From NCBI GenBank assembly GCA_001870995.2, contig MLAV02000005.1, positions 124,001-188,000 on the forward strand: a stretch of 64,000 nt of DNA, written 5' to 3'. Shown piece after piece: positions 8,940-17,381 of this stretch. The translations under genes and the position numbers were made by a program. Numbering within the stretch: position 1 is the stretch's first letter; each line of letters opens with the position of its first letter. The notes under the pieces are model-generated. The model did not search any database. It had not been told where the DNA came from and saw only the letters and a program-made list of their open reading frames with translations. Source of the stretch: Chitinophaga sp. CB10. GTDB lineage: Bacteria; Bacteroidota; Bacteroidia; Chitinophagales; Chitinophagaceae.

Positions 8940-10373
8940 TTATCCTGCTGTCTGCCTGCGTTGCCGGCTCATAGCTAGATAATATAACGGTACGCCGAGC
9001 AGGATGATACCCAGGCCTGGCAAGGTATAGCGGGCTTCGAAGCGAAGCAGCAGCAATGCTAACCCCAACGCTACCACGATGTAGATGGCAGGTAACACGG
9101 GATACCCAAATGCTTTATAGGGCCGTTCCAGCTCCGGACGCTTCTTCCGCAGGATAAATATGCCCAGGATAGTGAGGATGTAAAAGAGTAATACGCCAAA
9201 GATGACCAGCGCCAGCAAGTCGTTATAACGCCCGGTCAAACACAGGAACGATGCCCAGAAGCACTGTATCCACAGGCCTTTCGCCGGTACGCTGTGGGCA
9301 TTCAGCTCTCCCGCTCCTTTGAAAAAGAGCTTGTCCTGCGCCATGGTGTAGTAGATACGGGCGCCGGACAAAATCAGTCCGTTGTTACAGCCGAAGGTGG
9401 AAATCATGATCATCACTGCGATCACCATGCTGCCGGTGCTGCCAAAAATCTGCTCGGCCGCTGCTACGCCTACGCGGTCGTTGGCTGCGAACGCGATGTC
9501 CTTAATCGGTAAAACCGCGAGGTACATGAGGTTGGCGCTCACGTAAATGATGGTTACGATCAGGGTGCCGAGGAAGAGGGAGCGACCGATATTTTTCTGC
9601 GGGTTCTTGATTTCCGCTGCAATGAAAGTAACGTTGTTCCAGGCATCGCTGGAAAACAGGGAGCCTTTCATGGAGATAGCGATGGCGCCCATCAGGGCAA
9701 TCCCGCTGAGGGCGGCCGTTACCATATTACCGTCCGTCAGGCTGAGGGAATTGGCTGCCCAGGCGTTTTCCCAGTTGGCGTTCCATATTTCTGCTTTGGC
9801 GCCCAGCAGGAAGCCGAAAATAATCAGGCCGAATAAGGACAGCAGCTTGGCCAGTGTAAATACCGTTTGTATGGCCTTGCCGTGTTTTACGCCGCGTGTA
9901 TTGATGTACGTTAGGATCACGATGGAGATGATCGCCACGATCTGCGCTGCGGAGATATTGAACAGGGACGATTCGAACAGCAGGTTCTTTTCGCTGAAGC
10001 CCGGCACGAGGTAGGCGGTAAATTTTGCAAACGCTACTGCCACCGCGGCGATGGTACCTGTTTGAATGACGCCGAACTGCGTCCATCCGAAGAGGAAGGC
10101 GATGAAGGGATTGTAGGCTTCCCGGAGGTACACGTACTGGCCGCCTGCTTTGGGATACATGCCGGACAGCTCGCCGTAACTCAATGCGGCGATGAGGGTG
10201 ACCACGCCTGCCAGTACCCACATGGCGGTGATCCAGCCGGCGCCGCCCACATTGCGTGCAATTTCCGCGGTAACAAGAAATATCCCGGAGCCGATCATGG
10301 AACCGGCTACTACCATAGTGGCATCGAGTAAACCCAGCGTGGGCTTGAATGATTTAGTTTGGTTGATTTCCAT
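8940..10373 (-). CDS. amino-acid permease, APC superfamily
   Basis: This 477-residue inner-membrane transporter has about 12 membrane-spanning helices. The first helix carries the APC substrate-binding glycine motif GSMIGSGIFLV, followed by SYGELSGMYPKAGGQYVYL, which is typical of the LAT/YfnA-like amino-acid/proton symporters or exchangers. The substrate cannot be read from sequence. It is monocistronic and ends in a strong hairpin. Confidence 0.9.
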   Translation of the reverse strand: MEINQTKSFKPTLGLLDATMVVAGSMIGSGIFLVTAEIARNVGGAGWITAMWVLAGVVTLIAALSYGELSGMYPKAGGQYVYLREAYNPFIAFLFGWTQFGVIQTGTIAAVAVAFAKFTAYLVPGFSEKNLLFESSLFNISAAQIVAIISIVILTYINTRGVKHGKAIQTVFTLAKLLSLFGLIIFGFLLGAKAEIWNANWENAWAANSLSLTDGNMVTAALSGIALMGAIAISMKGSLFSSDAWNNVTFIAAEIKNPQKNIGRSLFLGTLIVTIIYVSANLMYLAVLPIKDIAFAANDRVGVAAAEQIFGSTGSMVIAVMIMISTFGCNNGLILSGARIYYTMAQDKLFFKGAGELNAHSVPAKGLWIQCFWASFLCLTGRYNDLLALVIFGVLLFYILTILGIFILRKKRPELERPYKAFGYPVLPAIYIVVALGLALLLLRFEARYTLPGLGIILLGVPLYYLAMSRQRRQTAG

Positions 10374-10463
10374 AAGTTAAAGTAGAAGTACAAAAAAAAT
10401 CCTGGCTCAATGAACCAGGACTATAAGGTAGTAATTTTCTACAAGATTGTGCATGCAGGATGC

Positions 10464-11072
10464 TTATTTTGCCGGAGTAGCGCTCTGCTCATTCATGCCT
10501 TTGATCACATCGGCAGTAATATCGTAGTTGGAATCTTTCCAGAGGATATTACTTACGCCTTTGCGGTAAGAGAAGATGTAAGCAAAACGTTTGTCCTTGT
10601 TGTAGGCTTCCAGGAAGTTGTCCAGGCGGGTCTGCAGCTCATCGTTGAACTTAGCTTCCTGCTCGGAGTACGTAGCGCGCATTTGTGCCGCTTCCTGCTC
10701 CAGTTGTTGCTTTTTGGCCAGGATACTGCGTTGTGCGTTTTCGCCCTGCTCCTGGGTCAGCGTCTGCGCTCTGCGCTGCAGATCTTCAAACTCATTCTGC
10801 AGACTGCGCGCTTTGGCTTGCAGGGTATTATCCATAGACTGTTGTTTCTTCTCCAGCTCTGCTCTCTTTTCTTTAAAGTACTCAAAACGCGCTTCCAGAG
10901 AATCTAAGTCAACATACGCAATTTTGAAGCTGGCAGCAGCTGTAGCAGCAGTATTAGTGGTTGATGCAGCCGGTGCATTGTTCGCAGTTTTGTTGTTCTG
11001 GCACGCCATGAACAAGCCTGCTGTCAGTGTGGCCAATAATCCTTTTGTTACGATTTGATTACGAGTGCGCAT
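10464..11072 (-). CDS. OmpH/Skp-like periplasmic chaperone, lipoprotein form
   Basis: This protein of 202 residues starts at the ATG at 11072. The longer upstream frame was rejected because the internal start gives a standard lipoprotein leader ending in LFMAC. The mature chain begins with an Ala/Thr-rich linker, then the Skp signature KIAYVDLDSLEARFEYFKEK, a long Glu/Gln/Lys coiled coil (about residues 60-150), and a C-terminal segment FSYRKGVSNILWKDSNYDIT that matches OmpH (Skp) proteins. Skp-like proteins hold unfolded outer-membrane proteins in the periplasm. A lipid-anchored version is unusual compared with soluble E. coli Skp, but is seen in Bacteroidota. Confidence 0.85.
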   Translation of the reverse strand: MRTRNQIVTKGLLATLTAGLFMACQNNKTANNAPAASTTNTAATAAASFKIAYVDLDSLEARFEYFKEKRAELEKKQQSMDNTLQAKARSLQNEFEDLQRRAQTLTQEQGENAQRSILAKKQQLEQEAAQMRATYSEQEAKFNDELQTRLDNFLEAYNKDKRFAYIFSYRKGVSNILWKDSNYDITADVIKGMNEQSATPAK

Positions 11073-11237
11073 GTTTAAGGGTAGATTTTCTACAGTGTTG
11101 TAATTAGAACGGCTAAAATAAAGCTTTTGCCGGATTTTCAAATATTGTTTTGGATTTTTAGCTATGTTTTAACTTAACCGGCGGCGGTTTGCCCTCCCAT
11201 AGCAGGATTCAGCCGCTTTGGCGCCAATATAGGCATT

Positions 11238-11951
11238 TTAGTTATGCTGGATCGCAAATACTTTAAAATTCAGGGAATCCAGCGCATTGCCGGTAGCTAC
11301 AAAGGTGTACACCTTGCCGCTCTGCAGATTCATGGGGAAGGTTCCCAACTGTTTGGTGGAATCCACCCAGTTGACGTTCAGCTTATAGGAGCTGTCGCCC
11401 CGGATGGTTTTGAAAGTTGAAAAGGCGGTGAACTGCATCGCCCTGAAGCCGTAGATGTAGCGACTGCTATCCACCCGGAAGTCCATTGCCAATGCGGTTT
11501 TGTTGTTCCTGAGGGTTTTATAGGTATCGCTCATATCTACCACCCTGTATCTCGCCTGTTGCGCCGGAACGGCGGAGAGGTCGTCCTCGGCCAGTGTCAG
11601 CCTTAACCCGCCCGGTATAGCGTTGGTGGTATCTATACCAAGGTAGGTAGAAATATATTTTCCATTACGAAGATTGACCTGGCCAAAGTTAATAAGTACA
11701 TTGGGTGCTGCCGTATTATACAAATACAAGTTATAGGCCTGCGCCTTAAAAGAACGGTAGGCAGTCGCCTGCCCGAAAGGCACACCGGAAGAGATGCGTA
11801 CTGAATCTATCAGCACCCCGAAGGTGGTATTAGGCACCCCGTTGAAGAACATAAAGTTGGAGGATGTCTGCGGGATAGCGCTGTCGCTGTCTTTCTTACA
11901 CGCTGCCATCAGGGCCATCGCCGCTAACGCCATTACTAAAAACTTTTTCAT
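11238..11951 (-). CDS. DUF4397 domain lipoprotein
   Basis: This is a 237-residue lipoprotein with a short leader and lipobox ALMAAC (Cys at about 18), then KKDSDS before a beta-rich mature domain. The start of that domain, FMFFNGVPNTTFGVLIDS, has the DUF4397 look (a beta-sandwich domain, often repeated in surface proteins of Bacteroidota). Probably exported to the outer membrane. No catalytic motif is seen. It stands alone. Confidence 0.75.
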   Translation of the reverse strand: MKKFLVMALAAMALMAACKKDSDSAIPQTSSNFMFFNGVPNTTFGVLIDSVRISSGVPFGQATAYRSFKAQAYNLYLYNTAAPNVLINFGQVNLRNGKYISTYLGIDTTNAIPGGLRLTLAEDDLSAVPAQQARYRVVDMSDTYKTLRNNKTALAMDFRVDSSRYIYGFRAMQFTAFSTFKTIRGDSSYKLNVNWVDSTKQLGTFPMNLQSGKVYTFVATGNALDSLNFKVFAIQHN

Positions 11952-12180
11952 CAGATCCGGATCAATTTAGGAACTCAAAAATAACTTTTAATTGGTATCA
12001 AACAATTATTCGCGGCACGGGGCCGGTTACGGGCAAATATTACGCCGGGCCTGACGGCGCAGGGGCCGCATTGGCATGGCCCCGTGGCGATGGAACAATG
12101 CGGCGGCCGTGATTTCCGCGGACGGGACACTGCGCAGTGCGGCCATATTTTTTCCCCCAACCAAAAAAAATTATTGTTTA

Positions 12181-12822
12181 TTAAACCGCCAGCAGTACCG
12201 CCACATAGTGGCAGATGGCGGCCGACAGCACCAGGAAATGCCATACGGCGTGGGTGAATTTGTATTTATCCCAAATGTAGAAGAAGACGCCGGCCGAATA
12301 TAAAATGCCGCCTGCAAACAGCATGACGATCACCGGCATGGGCATATTTTCGAAAAACCGCTTCCCTCCTATGACCATGATCCAGCCCATGGCCAGGTAG
12401 ATGATGGTGGATAAAATATCGAAGCGGCCGGTGAACCAGATTTTGAAGAATACGCCTACCAGCGTCAGGCCCCAGAGGATGCAGAGCAGCGTGATGCCGA
12501 AGCTGTTGAGCATATACACCAGCAAGAACGGCGTGTAGGTGCCCGCGATCAGGAAGTAGATACTGATGTGATCCAGTACGAGGAAAATTTTTTTTACATA
12601 TGGTTCCAGGCTGAGGTGGTACACCGTGGAATTGGTAAAGAGGAGAATGAAGCAAAAGCTGTAAATGCCCGCCCCTACTATGCCGGGCGTGTTGCCATGA
12701 ATAGCGGCGATGGCCGTCAGTACGGGCAATGCGCTCACTCCAAAAATAACTCCTGCCGCGTGTATCAACCCGTTCACAATTTCCTGCTGACGGGTATAGG
12801 TTTGCTGAACAATGATTCCCAT
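12181..12822 (-). CDS. hemolysin III family membrane protein (PAQR/YqfA type)
   Basis: This 213-residue membrane protein has seven hydrophobic segments. The family core is clear: EIVNGLIHAAG near the N-terminus, STVYHL in helix 2, LDHISIYFLIAGTYTPF in helix 3, and the last helix with VWHFLVLSAAICHYVAV. The conserved Ser/His/Asp/His set of the CREST/PAQR fold (putative zinc-dependent hydrolases) is present in these motifs. Bacterial members are linked to membrane lipid homeostasis; the substrate here is unknown. The start at 12822 was preferred over the frame start at 12867, because family members begin shortly before the EIVNG motif. Confidence 0.88.
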   Translation of the reverse strand: MGIIVQQTYTRQQEIVNGLIHAAGVIFGVSALPVLTAIAAIHGNTPGIVGAGIYSFCFILLFTNSTVYHLSLEPYVKKIFLVLDHISIYFLIAGTYTPFLLVYMLNSFGITLLCILWGLTLVGVFFKIWFTGRFDILSTIIYLAMGWIMVIGGKRFFENMPMPVIVMLFAGGILYSAGVFFYIWDKYKFTHAVWHFLVLSAAICHYVAVLLAV

Positions 12823-12907
12823 ATCGCATGATTTGGGAATAAAACTACGGCATATTTGTACGCGCAATTATCGATTAAATAGATACGCTTATACAGGCTA
12901 TAAAGCA

Positions 12908-12940
12908 AGAAAGCCGCCCCTTTACAGGAGCGGCTTTGCT
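12908..12940 (-). terminator. terminator of rpoC
   Basis: An AAAGCCGC/GCGGCTTT stem (12910-12917 with 12930-12937) with a 12-base loop is followed by TTTCTTGC on the minus strand. It lies 22 bases beyond the rpoC stop codon and closes the rplK-rpoC operon. Confidence 0.8.
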
Positions 12941-12961
12941 TAATATCAGCATGCTTACGCA

Positions 12962-15900
12962 CTATTCTTCTTCATCAAACTGGAATACTTCTTTGGAAGA
13001 TGCCAGGATGTCGTATTCTTCCTTGGAACCTACGATCATGTTTTCGAATTCACGTAAACCTGTACCGGCAGGGATCAGGTGACCGGTGATAACGTTCTCT
13101 TTCAAGCCCATCATATCATCGATCTTACCGTTGATAGCTGCCTGAGACAGTACCTTGGTAGTTTCCTGGAAGGACGCTGCGGAAATCCAGCTGCGCGTAC
13201 CCAGGGAAGCTTTGGTGATACCCTGTAACAGCGGACTGGAAGTAGCTGGCTGCGCATCGCGGAATTCAACCAGTTTCTTGTCTGCACGACGCAGCAGGGA
13301 GTTTTCTTCACGCACCTGGCGGAGGGTCACGATCTGACCAGCTTTCAGGGTAGTGGAGTCACCGGCGTCTGTTACCACCTTCTTATCGAAGATGAGGTCG
13401 TTTTCTTCGAAGAAGTCGAACCTGTCTTCGGTATCGCCTTCCAGGAAGCGGGTATCTCCCGGATCTTCAATGTTTACTTTACGCATCATCTGGCGCACGA
13501 TCACTTCGATGTGTTTATCGTTGATCTTCACACCCTGTAAGCGGTACACTTCCTGAATTTCGTTCACCAGGTATTCCTGTACTGCAAACGGACCTTTAAT
13601 GGCCAGGATGTCAGCAGGGGTGGTAGAACCGTCGGACAGGGAAGTACCGGCTTTCACGAAGTCGCCGTCCTGCACCAGGATGTGGCGGGTCAATGGCACC
13701 AGGTATTTCTTGATCTGACCTTCGCGGCTCTCGATGATGATCTCACGGTTACCACGTTTGATGTTACCGAAAGCTACCACACCGTCGATTTCAGAAACGA
13801 TGGCAGGGTTGCTTGGGTTACGTGCCTCGAACAGCTCGGTTACACGTGGCAGACCACCCGTGATATCGCGCAGTTTGCCGAGTACACGTGGGATCTTCAC
13901 GATTACCTGACCTGATTTCACGCTGTCTCCCTCATCGATTACGATGTGAGAACCAACCGGCAGGTTGTATGATTTCACTTCTTTGTTGCCTTCTACAACA
14001 ATGGAAGGAATTTTGTTTTTGTCTTTGGTTTCGATAACCACTTTCTCGCGGTGACCGGTCTGTTCGTCGGCTTCTTCACGGAAGGTGATACCTTCCAGGA
14101 TGTTGTCGAAACGGATGTTACCATTGATTTCAGACACGATAACGGCGTTGAATGGATCCCAGGTACAGATCTGATCTCCTTTGGAGATTTTCTGACCGTC
14201 TTTCACCAGGAGGGTAGAACCGTAAGGGATGTTGTTGGTGATCAGGAGGCGATCATTTTTAACATCCATGATACGGAGCTCACCGGTACGGCCGATAACC
14301 ACCTGTACTTTGTCGCCTTCGGCGTTTTCGTAGGTAGTGGTACGGAGACCGTCGAACTGAACGGTACCTTCGAATTTAGCGGTCAGGCCGGATTCAACGG
14401 AAGTAGAACCAGCCACACCACCCACGTGGAAGGTACGCAGTGTCAGCTGTGTACCAGGCTCACCGATGGACTGTGCAGCGATGATACCCACGGCATCACC
14501 TTTCTGCGCGGTATAACCGGTTGCCAGGTTTTTACCGTAACATTTCACACACACGCCACGACGGCTTTCGCAAGTCAGTACGGAGCGGATTTCCACGGTT
14601 TCGATAGCGCTGTCTTCAATGCGTTTAGCGATATCTTCTGTGATTTCCTCACCGCCGGCTACGATCAGCTCATCGGTATGCGGATCGAATACATCGTGGA
14701 GGGAAGTACGTCCCAGGATACGGTCGTACAGTGGTTCTACCACTTCCTCGTTGTCTTTCAGCGCTGAAGTAGCGATACCACGCAGGGTTCCGCAGTCTTC
14801 TTCGTTGATAACAACGTCCTGAGCAACGTCCACCAGACGACGGGTCAGGTAACCCGCATCCGCTGTTTTCAGCGCCGTATCCGCAAGACCTTTACGGGCA
14901 CCGTGCGTAGAAATGAAGTATTCCAATACGTTCAGACCGTCTTTAAAGTTGGACAATACCGGGTTTTCGATGATCTCGGAACCGGTAGAGCCAGACTTAC
15001 GAGGTTTAGCCATCAGACCCCTGATACCGGCCAGCTGTTTGATCTGCTGTTTGGAACCACGCGCACCGGAATCCAGCATCATATAAACAGAGTTGAAACC
15101 TTGTTTATCGGTAGCCAGCTCGCGGATGAGCGTTTCGGTTACTTTGGTATCCACGCGGGACCAGATGTCGATGATCTGGTTGTAACGTTCGTTGTTGGTG
15201 ATCAGACCCATGTTGTAGTTGTCCCAAACTTCGTCTACCTCGCTTGCAGCGCTGTCGATCATTTCCTGCTTAACGTCAGGGATGATCAGGTCGTTGATGT
15301 TAAAGGACAGACCACCACGGAATGCCGTACGGAAACCTAACTGTTTGATATCATCCAGGAACTTCGCAGTGGTTGGGATGTTCGTGTATTTGATGATATC
15401 ACCGATGATTTCACGCAGGGATTTTTTGGTGAGCAGGGCGTTTACGTAACCTGCGGCTTTTGGTACAAACTGGTTGAACATCACGCGACCAACGGTGGTT
15501 TCGATCAGTTTTCTTTCCAGTTCGCCTTTAGCGTTGCGTACATCGGCTTTAACGCGGATGTGTGCGTGCAGGTCTACCTGGCCCTCGTTATATGCGATAA
15601 TAACTTCTTCAGCAGAGTAGAAAGCTTTTCCTTCTCCTTTTACGATGTCATCGCCCATGGTTTTCTTACCCTTGGTGATGTAGTACAGACCGAGTACCAT
15701 GTCCTGTGAAGGCAGGGTGATCGGCGTACCGTTCTGCGGGTTGAGGATGTTGTGGGAAGACAGCATCAGGAGTTGAGCTTCCAGGATTGCGGCGTTGCTC
15801 AAAGGCACGTGTACCGCCATCTGGTCACCATCGAAGTCGGCGTTGAACGCGGAACACACGAGCGGGTGCAGCTGGATAGCTTTACCTTCCACGAGTTTAG

Positions 15901-17257
15901 GCTGGAAGGCCTGAATAGAAAGACGGTGCAGTGTTGGGGCACGGTTGAGCATCACCGGGTGACCTTTCAGTACATTCTCCAGGATATCCCAAACTACCGC
16001 TTCTTTACGATCCACCAGCTTTTTAGCTGATTTCACGGTTTTAACGATACCTCTTTCGATCAGTTTACGGATAATAAATGGTTTGAACAGCTCTGCCGCC
16101 ATATCTTTTGGCAGACCGCACTCGTGCAGTTTCAGTTCAGGGCCCACCACGATTACGGAACGACCGGAGTAGTCCACACGTTTACCGAGGAGGTTCTGAC
16201 GGAAACGGCCTTGTTTACCTTTCAGTACGTCGGAGAGTGATTTCAGGGCGCGACCGCCTTCCGCTTTCACCGCGTTGGATTTGCGGGAGTTGTCGAACAG
16301 GGAGTCTACCGCTTCCTGCAGCATACGTTTTTCGTTACGCAGGATCACTTCAGGCGCCTTGATTTCGATCAGGCGTTTCAGACGGTTGTTACGGATAATT
16401 ACCCTGCGGTAGAGGTCATTCAGGTCGGAAGACGCGAAACGGCCACCATCCAGCGGAACCAGCGGACGCAGTTCAGGCGGAACGACAGGGATATATTGCA
16501 TTACCATCCATTCAGGACGGTTTTCCACGCGGCTGTTAGCTTCACGGAAGGCTTCCACCACGCTCAGGCGTTTCAGGGCCTCCGCTTTACGTTGCTGGGA
16601 GGTTTCGGTGGCTGCCTGGTTACGCAGCTGGTAGGAGAGGCTGTCCAGGTCGATACGGGCCAGCATCATTTCTACCGCTTCCGCACCCATTTTAGCAATG
16701 AACTTGTTAGGATCTTCATCCGGTAACAGTTGATTGTCTTTAGGCAGGGTATCCAGGATATCCAGGTATTCTTCTTCAGTGAGCAGGTCACCGTAGTTCA
16801 TACCTTTTTCCTGTTTGGCGCCGGCCTGGATTACTACATAACGTTCGTAGTAGATGATCGTCTCCAGTTTTTTGGAGGACATACCCAGGAGGTAGCCGAT
16901 TTTATTTGGGAGAGATTTGAAGTACCAGATGTGTACAACGGGAACGACAAGACGAATATGTCCCATTCTTTCGCGACGCACTTTTTTCTCAGTTACTTCC
17001 ACACCACAACGGTCGCAAACGATACCCTTATAACGGATACGTTTATATTTTCCGCAATAGCATTCGTAATCCTTTACAGGACCAAAAATCCTTTCGCAGA
17101 ACAAACCATCACGTTCCGGCTTGTAAGTACGGTAGTTGATGGTTTCAGGTTTCAGCACTTCACCGTATGAACGCTCCAGAATCACATCAGGAGAAGCCAG
17201 ACTAATGGTAATGCTGTTAAAATTTGATTTAGGACGATTTTCTTTCTTGATAGCCAT
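12962..17257 (-). CDS. rpoC: DNA-directed RNA polymerase subunit beta'
   Basis: This 1431-residue RNA polymerase beta' subunit carries the active-site motif NADFDGDQMAVH, which binds the catalytic Mg ion. The N-terminal zinc ribbon reads CYCGKYKRI...CDRCG near residues 65-90, and the second zinc-binding group CESRRGVCVKCYG occurs about two thirds along. The length is in the normal range for Bacteroidota. It is the last gene of the rplK-rplA-rplJ-rplL-rpoB-rpoC operon, 124 bases after rpoB. That gap holds a pronounced hairpin. Confidence 0.99.
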   Translation of the reverse strand: MAIKKENRPKSNFNSITISLASPDVILERSYGEVLKPETINYRTYKPERDGLFCERIFGPVKDYECYCGKYKRIRYKGIVCDRCGVEVTEKKVRRERMGHIRLVVPVVHIWYFKSLPNKIGYLLGMSSKKLETIIYYERYVVIQAGAKQEKGMNYGDLLTEEEYLDILDTLPKDNQLLPDEDPNKFIAKMGAEAVEMMLARIDLDSLSYQLRNQAATETSQQRKAEALKRLSVVEAFREANSRVENRPEWMVMQYIPVVPPELRPLVPLDGGRFASSDLNDLYRRVIIRNNRLKRLIEIKAPEVILRNEKRMLQEAVDSLFDNSRKSNAVKAEGGRALKSLSDVLKGKQGRFRQNLLGKRVDYSGRSVIVVGPELKLHECGLPKDMAAELFKPFIIRKLIERGIVKTVKSAKKLVDRKEAVVWDILENVLKGHPVMLNRAPTLHRLSIQAFQPKLVEGKAIQLHPLVCSAFNADFDGDQMAVHVPLSNAAILEAQLLMLSSHNILNPQNGTPITLPSQDMVLGLYYITKGKKTMGDDIVKGEGKAFYSAEEVIIAYNEGQVDLHAHIRVKADVRNAKGELERKLIETTVGRVMFNQFVPKAAGYVNALLTKKSLREIIGDIIKYTNIPTTAKFLDDIKQLGFRTAFRGGLSFNINDLIIPDVKQEMIDSAASEVDEVWDNYNMGLITNNERYNQIIDIWSRVDTKVTETLIRELATDKQGFNSVYMMLDSGARGSKQQIKQLAGIRGLMAKPRKSGSTGSEIIENPVLSNFKDGLNVLEYFISTHGARKGLADTALKTADAGYLTRRLVDVAQDVVINEEDCGTLRGIATSALKDNEEVVEPLYDRILGRTSLHDVFDPHTDELIVAGGEEITEDIAKRIEDSAIETVEIRSVLTCESRRGVCVKCYGKNLATGYTAQKGDAVGIIAAQSIGEPGTQLTLRTFHVGGVAGSTSVESGLTAKFEGTVQFDGLRTTTYENAEGDKVQVVIGRTGELRIMDVKNDRLLITNNIPYGSTLLVKDGQKISKGDQICTWDPFNAVIVSEINGNIRFDNILEGITFREEADEQTGHREKVVIETKDKNKIPSIVVEGNKEVKSYNLPVGSHIVIDEGDSVKSGQVIVKIPRVLGKLRDITGGLPRVTELFEARNPSNPAIVSEIDGVVAFGNIKRGNREIIIESREGQIKKYLVPLTRHILVQDGDFVKAGTSLSDGSTTPADILAIKGPFAVQEYLVNEIQEVYRLQGVKINDKHIEVIVRQMMRKVNIEDPGDTRFLEGDTEDRFDFFEENDLIFDKKVVTDAGDSTTLKAGQIVTLRQVREENSLLRRADKKLVEFRDAQPATSSPLLQGITKASLGTRSWISAASFQETTKVLSQAAINGKIDDMMGLKENVITGHLIPAGTGLREFENMIVGSKEEYDILASSKEVFQFDEEE

Positions 17258-17265
17258 CTGTTATT

Positions 17266-17380
17266 AGCTTTTAGCTGTTAGCCGCTGCTGTTCAGGGTCA
17301 GCGACAAAAAATTTATTCCTGCGAAATATCAAAGCTATCAGCCATCCGCACTTGCTGCGAATGGCTGGTAGCTAAAAGCT
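17266..17380 (-). other. rpoB-rpoC intercistronic hairpin structure
   Basis: Just after the rpoB stop, an 18-position stem (17333-17350 with 17356-17373, one mismatch and one G-U pair, 5-base loop) can form. It is enclosed by a perfect 11 bp inverted repeat AGCTTTTAGCT/AGCTAAAAGCT (17266-17276 and 17370-17380), which would compete with the outer end of the stem. There is no T-run, so it is more likely an RNA processing or stability element than a terminator. Confidence 0.6.
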
Positions 17381-17381
17381 C

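Noticed and set aside
8638..8982. 114-codon plus-strand frame
   Set aside because: It passes through a terminator hairpin and into the permease gene, and shows no family features.
11952..12180. GC-rich block with several palindromes, as a structured RNA
   Set aside because: Short hairpins such as GGGGCC/GGCCCC exist, but no consistent fold, promoter or terminator could be read.
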